42,122 bases of DNA from Archaeoglobi archaeon (GTDB lineage: Archaea; Halobacteriota; Archaeoglobi; Archaeoglobales; Archaeoglobaceae). Shown piece by piece: positions 8,468 to 16,741 of this stretch. Every line of letters begins with the position of its first letter. Positions within the stretch are counted from its first letter, which is position 1. The notes beneath the pieces were generated by a model. That model was not told where the DNA came from. It made no database searches and saw only the letters and a list, made by a program, of their open reading frames with translations. Made by a program: the position numbers and the translations under genes. The DNA lies in NCBI GenBank assembly GCA_029259415.1, contig JAPDIW010000043.1, positions 1 to 42,122 of the forward strand. The letters are read 5' to 3'.

Positions 8468-11281
8468 ATGGTTAGGATAGTACTTCAAGAAATTGCCAAC
8501 AGCATCGATTTCAATTCTTTACCTCCAGAGTGGAGTAGTTTTGACTTAAGAAAATTTTCTCGAAATAAAGTCCTCTACGATTATCAGGAAGAGGCTTTGA
8601 AAAATGCCATAAAAGTCCTCTGGCTTTATTTTGAAAAGTTTAATGAGAACAAGAAAAAGCTTTTAAACGAGTACGAGGCTTTTGGGGCCAATCCAGGAGT
8701 TTTCTCGATAAAAAAGAGTAAAAAGCTCTTTAATGTTTTGACGGAGTACTACGAGTTGAAAAATGGCGAAATTCCTCCTGAAAACCGTATCAATAGAATG
8801 TGCTTCTGGATGGCAACTGGAAGCGGTAAGACGGTACTTCTTGTTAAGCTTATAGAAACACTTACATTACTGATGAGAAGAAGATGCATTCCAGAAAAGG
8901 ATATCTTGATTTTGACACATAGAGAGGACTTAATCGAGCAGATCAAGAACCATATGGATGAGTTTAGCCAGGACAACGAGACAAAAATAAGATACTGGAG
9001 TTTAAAAGAATACGACAAAGTCAAACGAGGGGGTGTTTTGCCCGGAGGAAGTGATACGGTTGACGTCTTCATGTACCGTGCAGACCTCTTCAGCGATGAA
9101 GAAAAAGAAAACTTGGTTGATTTTAGAAACTACGAAAATGGTGGAAACTGGTATGTTCTCCTTGACGAAGCTCACAAAGGAGACAAGGAAGAAAGCAAGA
9201 GGCAGTTTTACTACCACGTTATGTCCAGAAAAGGATTCCTGTTCAACTACTCTGCAACCTTTACGGACCCAATTGACATTTACACGACTGTTTACAACTT
9301 TAATTTGGAACAGTTCATCACAAGGGGATACGGAAAAAACATATACTTGTCAAGCGAAAGTCTTGGAGTTTTCAAAGATGAGTTTCCAAGCAAAGAAAAG
9401 CAAAAAGTCGTTTTAAAGAGTCTGGTTTTGCAGACTTATCTAAAAAAGGTTTTTAGGGAAATCAGAAGGCATGGAGATTACTACCACAAACCTCTGATGG
9501 TTGTTTTCGTAAATACCGTGAATCCGAGGGACGATGACAGCTTTGGAGAGCCTGATCTATTAAGGTTCTTTGAGGAAGTTGAAAAAATTTCAAGCGGAAG
9601 AGAAAAAGAACAAACGGAGAAACTCTTGCAGATTGTTAAGAATGAGCTGGTTAGTGAATTAGACGGCGGCAGATATATCTTTGGTGATGAGCGCCTTCAG
9701 ATTAATAAGGAGCTGTTAGGTAGCATTACCTACGAGGACGTTCTTGAAGAGGTCTTCAACGCCTCTGGGTGTGGTCAAATCGAAGTGATTGTTTCACCTT
9801 CAAACAGGAAAGAAGTTGCTTTTAAGATGAAAACCTCCGATAGGCCATTTGCACTAATAAAAATTGGAGACGTTACGAAACTTTTAAGGAAAAAGTTTGG
9901 TAGTTATGAAATTGTTGAGAAGTGGGAAAATGAAAGCTACTTTAAGGTCATTCACGAGGACGATTCGGATATAAACATAGTAATGGGTTCGAGAGCGTTC
10001 TACGAGGGTTGGGACTTAAACAGACCCAATGTTGTCCTGTTTATCAACATAGGTGTAGGTGAAAATGCGAGAAAGTTCGCTCTTCAGGCTATTGGAAGAG
10101 GTGTTAGAATTGAACCAATAAAAGGGGAGAGAAGGAGGGCGAGTTATCTCAGAAAACCTTTTAATCTTGATAAAAGGCAAATAAGCTCGATTGAAACTCT
10201 TTTTGTATTCGGGACGAGGGTAGAAGTTTTGAAGGAAATTATGAACACTTTAAAGAGAGAAAAGCTCGAGAGTGGAGAAACAATATCTCTCAATAGGAAT
10301 CCAAGGTCGGAAGAACGTACTCTCTTAGTTCCTGTATACAGGCGTCTGGGAACGGTTAAGCTTGATGAATTGCCAAAATTTGAGGTAGATGAAAAATCTC
10401 TCAAACTCCTGAAAGAGTATCTGAGCTGGCTTGAGGACGACAGGATACTTCTGATGCTACATTCAGATAGCTTTAATGACCTGGCAACTCTTCAAAGGTT
10501 TAAGGATTTTTTAAACAACGAGGCTCACTTTGAGTTTAGCGGAGATTTAGCAGTGCAACCTGAGTTCCTTATCCCAAGAATCGTGTCCCATATAAGCATT
10601 CAACCCGAAAAACTTAGTGATTTCAAGAAACTTGAGGAAGAGATTGTCCATTTTAGGAAAATTAAAGTTTATTTAGACAGGGAAGAAATCAGGGTATTCA
10701 GGGAGAAGCTCGGTAAAGTAAGATTTTCGGAAAAAGATAGCTTTAAAGACGTTGAAATTTACCACATCGCAGAACATTACTATCTCCCACTTCTTTCAGC
10801 AAGGAACAGGGTAGAGTGGATTAAACATATAATAAAAACAGAAAATGAATATAAGTTCGTAAGTGACTTGGTTGCATACTTAAGGAAGGAAGATAATCTT
10901 TTCAGGAAATTTGACTGGTGGATGTTCAGCAAGATAGATGAGCATTTAGACGATGTTTACATACCTTACTACCACAAGAAAACGAACACTTTCAGAAGGT
11001 TTAAACCCGACTTCATATTTTGGTTGTGTAAAGGAGATAAGTACTACATCATCTTTGTTGATCCAAAGGGGGTATCTCACACCGATTACGAATACAAGGT
11101 GGATGGTTACAAAAAAATTTTCATGGAGAATAATAAAATCAGAGAGTTCAAGCAAGACGGGTTTAAAATTAAAGTTCATCTATTTCTTTACACGGAAGAT
11201 GTTCAAAAGTTGCCAGAGGGATACAGAAGATTCTGGTTCGATGACATCGAGCAGGTGTTGAAAGTCTGCCTAGACGATTAA
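8468..11281 (+). CDS. Type III restriction enzyme, DEAD/DEAH helicase-nuclease subunit (Res)
   Basis: About 937 aa. Superfamily 2 helicase motifs appear in order: Walker A MATGSGKTVLLVKL (about residue 115-125 from this start), DEAH box VLLDEAHKGDKE (about 230), SATFTDP (about 261), and motif VI FALQAIGRGVRIEP (about 540). The C terminus has an endonuclease core, KPDFIFWLCKG then YYIIFVDPKG (about 847-870), the PD...(D)XK layout of Res proteins. The enzyme translocates on or signals along DNA and cuts unmethylated sites together with Mod. ATG 8468 is preferred to GTG 8459 because GGTGATAGG then serves as RBS. Third gene of the operon; frame intact. Confidence 0.85.
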   Translation: MVRIVLQEIANSIDFNSLPPEWSSFDLRKFSRNKVLYDYQEEALKNAIKVLWLYFEKFNENKKKLLNEYEAFGANPGVFSIKKSKKLFNVLTEYYELKNGEIPPENRINRMCFWMATGSGKTVLLVKLIETLTLLMRRRCIPEKDILILTHREDLIEQIKNHMDEFSQDNETKIRYWSLKEYDKVKRGGVLPGGSDTVDVFMYRADLFSDEEKENLVDFRNYENGGNWYVLLDEAHKGDKEESKRQFYYHVMSRKGFLFNYSATFTDPIDIYTTVYNFNLEQFITRGYGKNIYLSSESLGVFKDEFPSKEKQKVVLKSLVLQTYLKKVFREIRRHGDYYHKPLMVVFVNTVNPRDDDSFGEPDLLRFFEEVEKISSGREKEQTEKLLQIVKNELVSELDGGRYIFGDERLQINKELLGSITYEDVLEEVFNASGCGQIEVIVSPSNRKEVAFKMKTSDRPFALIKIGDVTKLLRKKFGSYEIVEKWENESYFKVIHEDDSDINIVMGSRAFYEGWDLNRPNVVLFINIGVGENARKFALQAIGRGVRIEPIKGERRRASYLRKPFNLDKRQISSIETLFVFGTRVEVLKEIMNTLKREKLESGETISLNRNPRSEERTLLVPVYRRLGTVKLDELPKFEVDEKSLKLLKEYLSWLEDDRILLMLHSDSFNDLATLQRFKDFLNNEAHFEFSGDLAVQPEFLIPRIVSHISIQPEKLSDFKKLEEEIVHFRKIKVYLDREEIRVFREKLGKVRFSEKDSFKDVEIYHIAEHYYLPLLSARNRVEWIKHIIKTENEYKFVSDLVAYLRKEDNLFRKFDWWMFSKIDEHLDDVYIPYYHKKTNTFRRFKPDFIFWLCKGDKYYIIFVDPKGVSHTDYEYKVDGYKKIFMENNKIREFKQDGFKIKVHLFLYTEDVQKLPEGYRRFWFDDIEQVLKVCLDD

Positions 11282-11327
11282 ATTATGGGTTGTTTTTGTT
11301 AACCCCTCTCATCTCGCCGAAAATAAC

Positions 11328-11546
11328 TCAGATAATCCTCATTGCTCTGTCAACAAACCTCTCAACAAGCTTTGCGTGCCCTTCCTCCTCCTTGGCGAGT
11401 TTTTTGAATAGTTCTGCATCTTCGCCAAGAACGTCACCAAAATTCTCTGCAATCTGTTCGTAAAGGGACTTTGCTTTAACTCGAGTTGTATATTTCATTG
11501 AAAACCTCTGGTCGTCGTACTTAAACCCTTCACAGTTAAATTTCAC
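11328..11546 (-). CDS. Small ferritin/rubrerythrin-like protein
   Basis: 72 aa at most. The C-terminal 45 residues are two helices with AKEEEGHAKLVERFVDRAMR. The E-E-x-x-H spacing is that of the second iron-binding helix in ferritin-like diiron proteins. A full rubrerythrin domain is about 130-150 aa, so this is either a minimal member that dimerises or the 3' remainder of a longer gene. The annotated start is GTG 11546; ATG 11498 (MKYTTRVKAK) gives 56 aa and is as likely. It lies next to tRNA-Thr, a place where truncated genes are common. Confidence 0.5.
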   Translation of the reverse strand: MKFNCEGFKYDDQRFSMKYTTRVKAKSLYEQIAENFGDVLGEDAELFKKLAKEEEGHAKLVERFVDRAMRII

Positions 11547-11571
11547 ATTGGTTTGGATTTTGAAGCCCCTA

Positions 11572-11644
11572 AGCCGCCGGCGGGATTTGAACCCGCGACC
11601 TGGTGATTACAAGTCACCCGCTCTGCCAGCTGAGCCACGGCGGC
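11572..11644 (-). tRNA. tRNA-Thr (anticodon TGT)
   Basis: The reverse strand folds as a full cloverleaf. Acceptor stem GCCGCCG pairs with CGGCGGC, D arm GCTC...GAGC, anticodon stem GGTGA/TCACC around loop CTTGTAA (anticodon TGT, reads ACA), and T arm GCGGG TTCAAAT CCCGC. The discriminator base is U, as usual for archaeal tRNA-Thr. No CCA is encoded and no intron is seen. Confidence 0.95.
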
Positions 11645-11680
11645 TCATCAGCCTTTAAACCACTGGTATTAAAAATTTTG

Positions 11681-12196
11681 CTAATCCCTGCTCGCAGCCC
11701 TTTTCAACCTCTCAACACCATTTATCTCGTCAATTATCGTTGCAACAGTTTTTGGTACAAGCTCTCTCCAGTTCCCATCTTCGAGTATGAGTTTTCTGAT
11801 GTAGCTTCCCCTGTAAAGGCTTCTGTCGAACTCAGGAGGAGCGATAACCTCAAGTCCTGCATCGTGAAAGACTTGTGCTATTACCGGATTTCTCGTTATT
11901 ATCGAATCCACCCTGGGAACGAGGTTGATTATGTAAAAGGCATGTCCCACGTAAACGCTCATTGTAGGAACGGTGGCTGTAACAATTCTGCTTAAATCAA
12001 CACCCTCATCCTTCAGAGCATCTCGCATCATCCATATTCTCTCGCCTGCTGTGAATGGATTGAGTACTGTATGGCTTTCATTCGCCATTCCAACCAGCAA
12101 AACGAGTTCATCGAACTTTTCAAGAGCCCACTTGACAACATTGAGGTGGCCCAGATGGAAGGGCTGAAACCTACCAAATATCAAAGCCCTTGACAT
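11681..12196 (-). CDS. nadM: Nicotinamide-nucleotide adenylyltransferase
   Basis: 171 aa, standard for the archaeal NadM family. It joins ATP and NMN to make NAD in the cytoplasm, the last common step of NAD synthesis. The nucleotidyltransferase signature GRFQPFHLGHLNVVKWAL lies at residues 8-25, with the HxGH catalytic motif (HLGH). The C-terminal ATP-binding segment is YRGSYIRKLI, the counterpart of ISSTxxR. GERIWMM and the PTMSVYVGHAFYI region also fit the family. It lies 24 bases downstream of iorA on the same strand and may be cotranscribed. Confidence 0.9.
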   Translation of the reverse strand: MSRALIFGRFQPFHLGHLNVVKWALEKFDELVLLVGMANESHTVLNPFTAGERIWMMRDALKDEGVDLSRIVTATVPTMSVYVGHAFYIINLVPRVDSIITRNPVIAQVFHDAGLEVIAPPEFDRSLYRGSYIRKLILEDGNWRELVPKTVATIIDEINGVERLKRAASRD

Positions 12197-12220
12197 AACA
12201 AAATTTAAAAAGAAAAGAGG

Positions 12221-14092
12221 TTAATTACTTTTTGCAGGTTTAATTGCCCTGTTTGGACAGATTTTTGCGCAGACAGCACAACCAACGCAGAGGGATTGGT
12301 CGATGCTGACTTTCTCACCGTCAAACATCAGTGCTGGGCAGGCAAAGGTGTTTATACACTCCATGCACAGCGTGCAGTCTTCAGTCACGGTGTATGTGAC
12401 AATCTTGCCTTCCTTCCTCCTAGCCCTCGACCAAAGAATTGCACATGGCTGTCTTGCGATTATTACTGCCACACCATCGTGGTTCAAAGCTCTTCTCAGT
12501 GCATCCATCATCTTCCTGATGTTGTAGGGGTTCACAACCTCAACGAACTCAACTCCGCATCCCCTCACGATGTCCTCTATCTTTACAGCCTTTCCAACCT
12601 CCCCGCAACCCCTGAATCCCGTACCAGGATGGGGCTGGTGACCCGTCATAGCCGTTGTGGAGTTGTCGAGAATGACAAGCACAAACTTGGCGTTGTTGTA
12701 AACTGCATTTATCAACGGTGGAATTCCGGCATGGATGAATGTTGAGTCTCCAATTGTAGCAATAATTTTGTCGTTAAGTACATGTGCCAGGCCGTTCGAA
12801 ACTCCAACGCTTGCTCCCATGCAGATTGTAATGTCAACTCCTTCAAGTGGCTTGTTTATTCCGAGAGTGTAACACCCTATGTCACTGGGCAGCGCGGCGT
12901 TGCCAAGTTCATCAACAACTCTCCTTATCGCGTAGAAGGAAGCTGAGTGGGGGCATCCGGGGCAGAGTACGGGGGGTCTTGGTGGAGCTTTTGCCGCTAT
13001 TTCCTGAGATTCTGCAGCAATTCTCTCGTAATCCCTACTCGGCTTTATTCCGAGAGCTTTTGCAATTCCCATCTCGACCCTACCAACATTGTACTCGTAG
13101 TTCATGGGCATGTATCCGTTCATCTTGCCGTAAACCTCAGCCAGCCCCATTGCCCTTACGTGGAGCTCAACGAAGGGGTCAACCTCCTCCACAACTATAA
13201 CCTTCTTCATCTGCAAGACAAAATCCTCAATCAGCTTTTCCGGCAGAGGGTGCATTGATGACAGCTTCAAAACCGGCAGGTCGAGATTCAGGTTTTCAAG
13301 AGCCTCTTTGGCGTACGCATAGCTTAAACCGCATGCAATAATTCCAACATCACCTTGAGCGTCATCAACCCAATTCATATCAGACTTGTTGAAGTAATCC
13401 TCAATTCTGCTCAGCTTCTCCAGCAAAATGGGTTTTAGCTTTCTTGCATGAGCGGGAAGGACGACATCAGTTTCCGGATGCCTTTCCCAGTTAACTCTGC
13501 TTAACTTCTTCTCAGGAATTTTTCCAAGCTCAACAACCCCGCTTGCATGGTTCAGCCTCGTGTAGCTTCTGAGAATCATCGGCAGGCCGAATTTCTCAGA
13601 AAGTTCGAAACAGAGCTTTGCATAATCTTTCGCCTCCTGTACGCTTGATGGCTCCACAACAGGTAGCTTCGCTGCCTCCCCGTACCACCTGTTGTCCTGC
13701 TCGTTCTGGCTGCTGTGCATTGAGGGGTCATCGGCAGTTACAAGAACAAACCCACCTCTCGCACCAACGTAGGCGAAGCTGAAAAGGGTATCTGCGGCAA
13801 CATTCACACCGACATGCTTCATAGTCGCCATAGCCCTTTTTCCGGCGAGAGAAGCGCCAACGGCAACCTCGAATGCCACCTTCTCGTTTGCGGAGTACTC
13901 CATGTAAAAGTCCATCTTACCCCTCAGAAGCTTGCAGGCATCGCTTAAAGTGTCAGCAATTTCAGATGACGGCGTTCCGGGATATGCTGCGAAAACATCA
14001 ATCCCCGCCTCAATTGCCCCCCTTGCTATGGCTTCATTGCCAAGAAGAAAGACCTTTTCACCCTCTGCATCTCTGACCACATCACTGAGCAT
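12221..14092 (-). CDS. iorA: Indolepyruvate:ferredoxin oxidoreductase alpha subunit
   Basis: 623 aa, full length. With IorB it oxidatively decarboxylates aryl pyruvates from aromatic amino acid breakdown to aryl-acetyl-CoA, reducing ferredoxin. The N-terminal pyrimidine-binding domain has GNEAIARGAIEAG and AYPGTPSSEI. The TPP-binding domain has CPGCPHSASFYAIRR and GDSTFIHAGIPPLINAVYN with LDNSTTAMTGHQPHPGTG. The C terminus carries two 4Fe-4S ferredoxin clusters (CTLCMECINTFACP and CVGCAVCAKICP). iorB is not adjacent in the window. The product, an aryl-acetyl-CoA, could feed the ADP-forming synthetase at 27875-29997. Divergent from the ribosomal operon, with about 200 bases between. Confidence 0.93.
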   Translation of the reverse strand: MLSDVVRDAEGEKVFLLGNEAIARGAIEAGIDVFAAYPGTPSSEIADTLSDACKLLRGKMDFYMEYSANEKVAFEVAVGASLAGKRAMATMKHVGVNVAADTLFSFAYVGARGGFVLVTADDPSMHSSQNEQDNRWYGEAAKLPVVEPSSVQEAKDYAKLCFELSEKFGLPMILRSYTRLNHASGVVELGKIPEKKLSRVNWERHPETDVVLPAHARKLKPILLEKLSRIEDYFNKSDMNWVDDAQGDVGIIACGLSYAYAKEALENLNLDLPVLKLSSMHPLPEKLIEDFVLQMKKVIVVEEVDPFVELHVRAMGLAEVYGKMNGYMPMNYEYNVGRVEMGIAKALGIKPSRDYERIAAESQEIAAKAPPRPPVLCPGCPHSASFYAIRRVVDELGNAALPSDIGCYTLGINKPLEGVDITICMGASVGVSNGLAHVLNDKIIATIGDSTFIHAGIPPLINAVYNNAKFVLVILDNSTTAMTGHQPHPGTGFRGCGEVGKAVKIEDIVRGCGVEFVEVVNPYNIRKMMDALRRALNHDGVAVIIARQPCAILWSRARRKEGKIVTYTVTEDCTLCMECINTFACPALMFDGEKVSIDQSLCVGCAVCAKICPNRAIKPAKSN

Positions 14093-14216
14093 GGTTGGAG
14101 ATTGTTGGAGAGATTAAAACCTTTATTATTTCACAGCTGGTTAAGGCTCTTAGAGTTTGCGAGATTAGTCGAAAGTCCGGCTGGCTGGTGACTACTCAAC
14201 CCACTTCCAACCGATA

Positions 14217-14290
14217 ACTTAAAATACCTCTCCACTACTCCCTTAGGAGTCCGTAGGAGGCTAAGGCCGCTGGGACTACGGGGTGATAGG
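14217..14290 (+). promoter_or_regulatory. Promoter and structured leader of the L1-P0-P1 operon
   Basis: A TATA-like TTAAAATA at 14219-14226 is preceded by purine-rich CCGATAAC, so transcription should start near 14245-14250. The leader can form hairpin ACTCC/GGAGT (14237-14241 with 14246-14250) and stem CCGTA/TACGG (14251-14255 with 14277-14281), directly before GGGTGATAGG and ATG 14291. L1 is known to repress its own mRNA in archaea and bacteria by binding a mimic of its 23S rRNA site, so this structure is a candidate L1 operator. The binding itself is inference. Confidence 0.45.
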
Positions 14291-14938
14291 ATGCTGGTTG
14301 AGAAAGATAAACTCGAAAAGTCGATAGAGGAGGCTATTAAGAACGGAAAGAAAAGAAATTTTGTAGAGACGGTAGAGATGGCGGTAAATCTAAGAAATGT
14401 TGACATGAAAAAGCCAGAGAACAGAATTGACGCTGTTGTTAATTTGCCTCATGGTCTTGGAAAGCCAAGGAAGGTGGGTGTTTTTGCAAGGGGAGACACA
14501 GCGTTGAAGGCGAGAGAAGCGGGTGCGGACGCTGTAATCACTCCAGAAGAAATCGACGAGTTGGCTAAAGATAAGAGAAGAGCTAAGAAGCTGGCCAATT
14601 CAATTGATTTCTTCATTGCAGAAGCCCCACTCATGCCCGAAATCGGTAGGAAACTCGGTCCTGTTTTAGGGCCAAGAGGGAAGATTCCGCAGCCGATTCC
14701 CCCGCTTGCTGATCCCAAGCCCTTCATCGAGAGACTTAGAAACTCCGTGAAGATCAGGACAAGAGACAAAACGACCTTCCACGCACCCATTGGCACCGAA
14801 AACATGGATGTTGAGAAGCTTGCAGAGAATGCTATGGAAATTTTAAAAGTCGTTGAGAACAAGTACGATAACCCTTCGCAGGTAGTCAAGTCGATATATG
14901 TGAAGAAGACCATGGGTCCTGCAGTGAGGGTGGTGTAA
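14291..14938 (+). CDS. rpl1: Ribosomal protein L1 (uL1)
   Basis: 215 aa, normal for archaeal L1. It forms the L1 stalk of the large subunit that contacts E-site tRNA. Characteristic segments are NLPHGLGKPRKVGVFARGD, the central DFFIAEAPLMPEIGRKLGPV followed by LGPRGKIPQP, and the C-terminal PIGTENMDVEKLAENA. The start has GGTGATAGG as RBS. The stop is immediately followed by the ATG of the next gene, so translation is probably coupled. Confidence 0.96.
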   Translation: MLVEKDKLEKSIEEAIKNGKKRNFVETVEMAVNLRNVDMKKPENRIDAVVNLPHGLGKPRKVGVFARGDTALKAREAGADAVITPEEIDELAKDKRRAKKLANSIDFFIAEAPLMPEIGRKLGPVLGPRGKIPQPIPPLADPKPFIERLRNSVKIRTRDKTTFHAPIGTENMDVEKLAENAMEILKVVENKYDNPSQVVKSIYVKKTMGPAVRVV

Positions 14939-15958
14939 ATGGCTGCGATTAGAGGTACGCCTCCAGAGTATAAGATCAGAGCTGTAGAGGAAATAAAGAG
15001 GATGATATCATCAAGGCCGGTAACGGCCATAGTCAGCTTCAGGAATGTACCTGCCAGCCAGATGCAAAAGATAAGGAGAGAATTTAAGGGAAAGGCTGAA
15101 ATAAAGGTTGTTAAGAACACTCTCCTTGAGAGAGCACTTGATGCTCTCGGAGGAGATTACGTCAAGCTTAAGGATTTTCTTGGCGATCAGATTGCTATAA
15201 TCACGGCAGACGAAAATCCTTTCAAACTTTACAAGATGATAGAGGACACAAAGGTCCCCTCTCCGCTCAAGCCAAATCAAGTATCTCCAGTTGATGTCGT
15301 CGTTAACGAGGGGCCGACGCCAATACCTCCCGGCCCGCTAATGGCCGAACTACAGGCTGCTGGATTGCCAGTAGCAATTGAGAAGGGCAAGGTGGTTGTG
15401 AAGGCTACCACAACCGTCGTAAAGGCTGGAGAGATTGTTAAACCAGAGGTAGCAAGAGCGCTGGAGAGGCTTGAAATTAAACCGATAAAAATAGGGCTCG
15501 ATGTCAAGGCTGTGCTTGACTCGGGAGTAATTCTGACACCTGAGACGCTGGCCATAGACACTGAAAAGGTGCTTGAGGACTTCCAGAAGGCTTACCAGAT
15601 GGCTATCAACCTCGCGGTCAACTCTGCATATGTCACCGAAGAGACGGCCGAAATACTCATAATGAAGGCCGTAATGGACGCCAGGAACCTTGCAATCAAT
15701 GCTGGAATCTTCGAAAAGGGTGTAATGGAGGATTTGATATTAAAAGCTCATGGAGAGATGCTATCGCTTGCATCTGTGCTTCCTGAGAAGGCGCTGGATG
15801 AAGAGCTAAAGTCCATACTTTCAGGAATCGCTCAGGCTCAAGCTCAAACTACTCCAAGAGTAGAAGAGAAGGAAGAAGAGGAGAAACCTGAGGAGGAAGA
15901 AGAGGAAGAGGAGAAAGAAGAAGAGGCAATTGAGGGTTTAGGTGCTTTATTTGGTTAA
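14939..15958 (+). CDS. rplP0: Ribosomal stalk protein P0 (uL10)
   Basis: 339 aa. It anchors the lateral stalk to 23S rRNA and carries P1 dimers that recruit elongation factors. The N-terminal rRNA-binding domain includes SRPVTAIVSFRNVPASQMQK and VVKNTLLERALD. The insertion domain has GPTPIPPGPLMAELQAAGLP. Helical spines for P1 binding follow. The C terminus is a Glu-rich run ending EGLGALFG, shared with P1. It starts right at the L1 stop codon. Confidence 0.96.
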   Translation: MAAIRGTPPEYKIRAVEEIKRMISSRPVTAIVSFRNVPASQMQKIRREFKGKAEIKVVKNTLLERALDALGGDYVKLKDFLGDQIAIITADENPFKLYKMIEDTKVPSPLKPNQVSPVDVVVNEGPTPIPPGPLMAELQAAGLPVAIEKGKVVVKATTTVVKAGEIVKPEVARALERLEIKPIKIGLDVKAVLDSGVILTPETLAIDTEKVLEDFQKAYQMAINLAVNSAYVTEETAEILIMKAVMDARNLAINAGIFEKGVMEDLILKAHGEMLSLASVLPEKALDEELKSILSGIAQAQAQTTPRVEEKEEEEKPEEEEEEEEKEEEAIEGLGALFG

Positions 15959-15973
15959 AAGGAGGTGTTGAGA

Positions 15974-16294
15974 ATGGAGTATGTGTATGCGGCTCTCCTG
16001 CTGCACTCGGCTGGTAAGGAGATAACGGAGGACAGTGTGAAGGCGGTTCTTGAGGCTGCAGGTGTAGAAGTGGACGAGGCAAGAGTTAAGGCTCTCGTTG
16101 CCGCCCTTGAGGGCGTGAACATCGATGAGGCGATACAGAAGGCAGCGATGCCAATGACAGTAGCGGCTGCGCCATCAGCAGTTGAGACAGCGGCACCAGC
16201 TGAGGAAGCAAAAGAGGAGGCTAAAGAAGAGGAAGAAGAGGAAGAGGAGAAAGAAGAAGAGGCAATTGAGGGGCTTGGCGCTCTCTTCGGTTAA
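15974..16294 (+). CDS. rpl12: Ribosomal stalk protein P1 (archaeal L12)
   Basis: 106 aa. It dimerises on P0 and its C-terminal tail binds translation GTPases. The N-terminal dimerisation domain begins [17 protein letters not shown]. An Ala-rich hinge, a Glu-rich run and the tail EGLGALFG follow. ATG 15974 is chosen because GGAGGTG at 15961-15967 is correctly spaced and [10 protein letters not shown] is the universal archaeal start; an upstream in-frame TTG would add only three codons. Last gene of the L1-P0-P1 operon. Confidence 0.96.
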   Translation: MEYVYAALLLHSAGKEITEDSVKAVLEAAGVEVDEARVKALVAALEGVNIDEAIQKAAMPMTVAAAPSAVETAAPAEEAKEEAKEEEEEEEEKEEEAIEGLGALFG

Positions 16295-16325
16295 TTTTTT
16301 GTAAAAATTTAAAATTTTTAAATAC
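16293..16325 (+). terminator. Oligo-T termination region after the L1-P0-P1 operon
   Basis: Right after the stop codon come T runs (TTTTTT, then AATTTAAAATTTTT) without a GC hairpin. Archaeal RNA polymerase stops at such U-rich tracts. The position at the end of an operon supports the call. Confidence 0.5.
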
Positions 16326-16457
16326 ATATCTTTTCTGCGATTTTCATTTTCCCCCCATCCCAATGTTGCATCAACATCTTAACTTCGTTCTTATTTAGGA
16401 GCTTGCTCACATCACATGTTCGAGAAAATATTGTTCTGATGGAAGTTCGATAGAAAA

Positions 16458-16470
16458 GTATATATATACC
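16458..16470 (+). promoter_or_regulatory. TATA box of the histone gene
   Basis: AAGTATATATATACC lies about 45-55 bases before the histone start, preceded by purine-rich AGAAA as BRE. An RBS GGAGGTG follows at 16501-16507. The strong box fits a highly expressed gene. Confidence 0.7.
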
Positions 16471-16513
16471 TAATACTAAATTTTGTATCGAAAAGAGATA
16501 GGAGGTGTGTTGA

Positions 16514-16717
16514 ATGGCTGAGTTGCCGATGGCACCGGTTGACAGATTGATTAGGAAGGCTGGGGCTGAGAGAGTAAGTGCAGATGCAGTGGAAAAGATG
16601 GTCGAAGTGCTTGAGGACTACGCAATTACCGTTGCTAAGAGAGCCGTGGAAATTGCAAAGCACTCGGGCAGAAAGACCGTCACTGCAGACGACATTAAGC
16701 TCGCTCTCTCGATGTAA
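16514..16717 (+). CDS. Archaeal histone
   Basis: 67 aa, a single histone fold with no tails. It dimerises and wraps DNA in the nucleoid. The sequence shows [20 protein letters not shown] (helix 1 and loop), the central helix [20 protein letters not shown], and the final loop and helix [16 protein letters not shown]. The conserved R in loop 1, the R-K-T-V-T loop 2 and the DDIKLAL end are all present. RBS GGAGGTG sits 6 bases upstream of ATG. Single-gene unit. Confidence 0.97.
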   Translation: MAELPMAPVDRLIRKAGAERVSADAVEKMVEVLEDYAITVAKRAVEIAKHSGRKTVTADDIKLALSM

Positions 16718-16741
16718 AAAATTTTTATACTTATCTATTTT

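Noticed and set aside
14449-15120. 223-codon frame on the minus strand over L1 and P0
   Set aside because: Antisense shadow of strongly conserved ribosomal genes; no motif, no RBS.
15965-15973. Upstream TTG start for P1
   Set aside because: It overlaps the RBS; ATG 15974 fits the RBS spacing and the family start.
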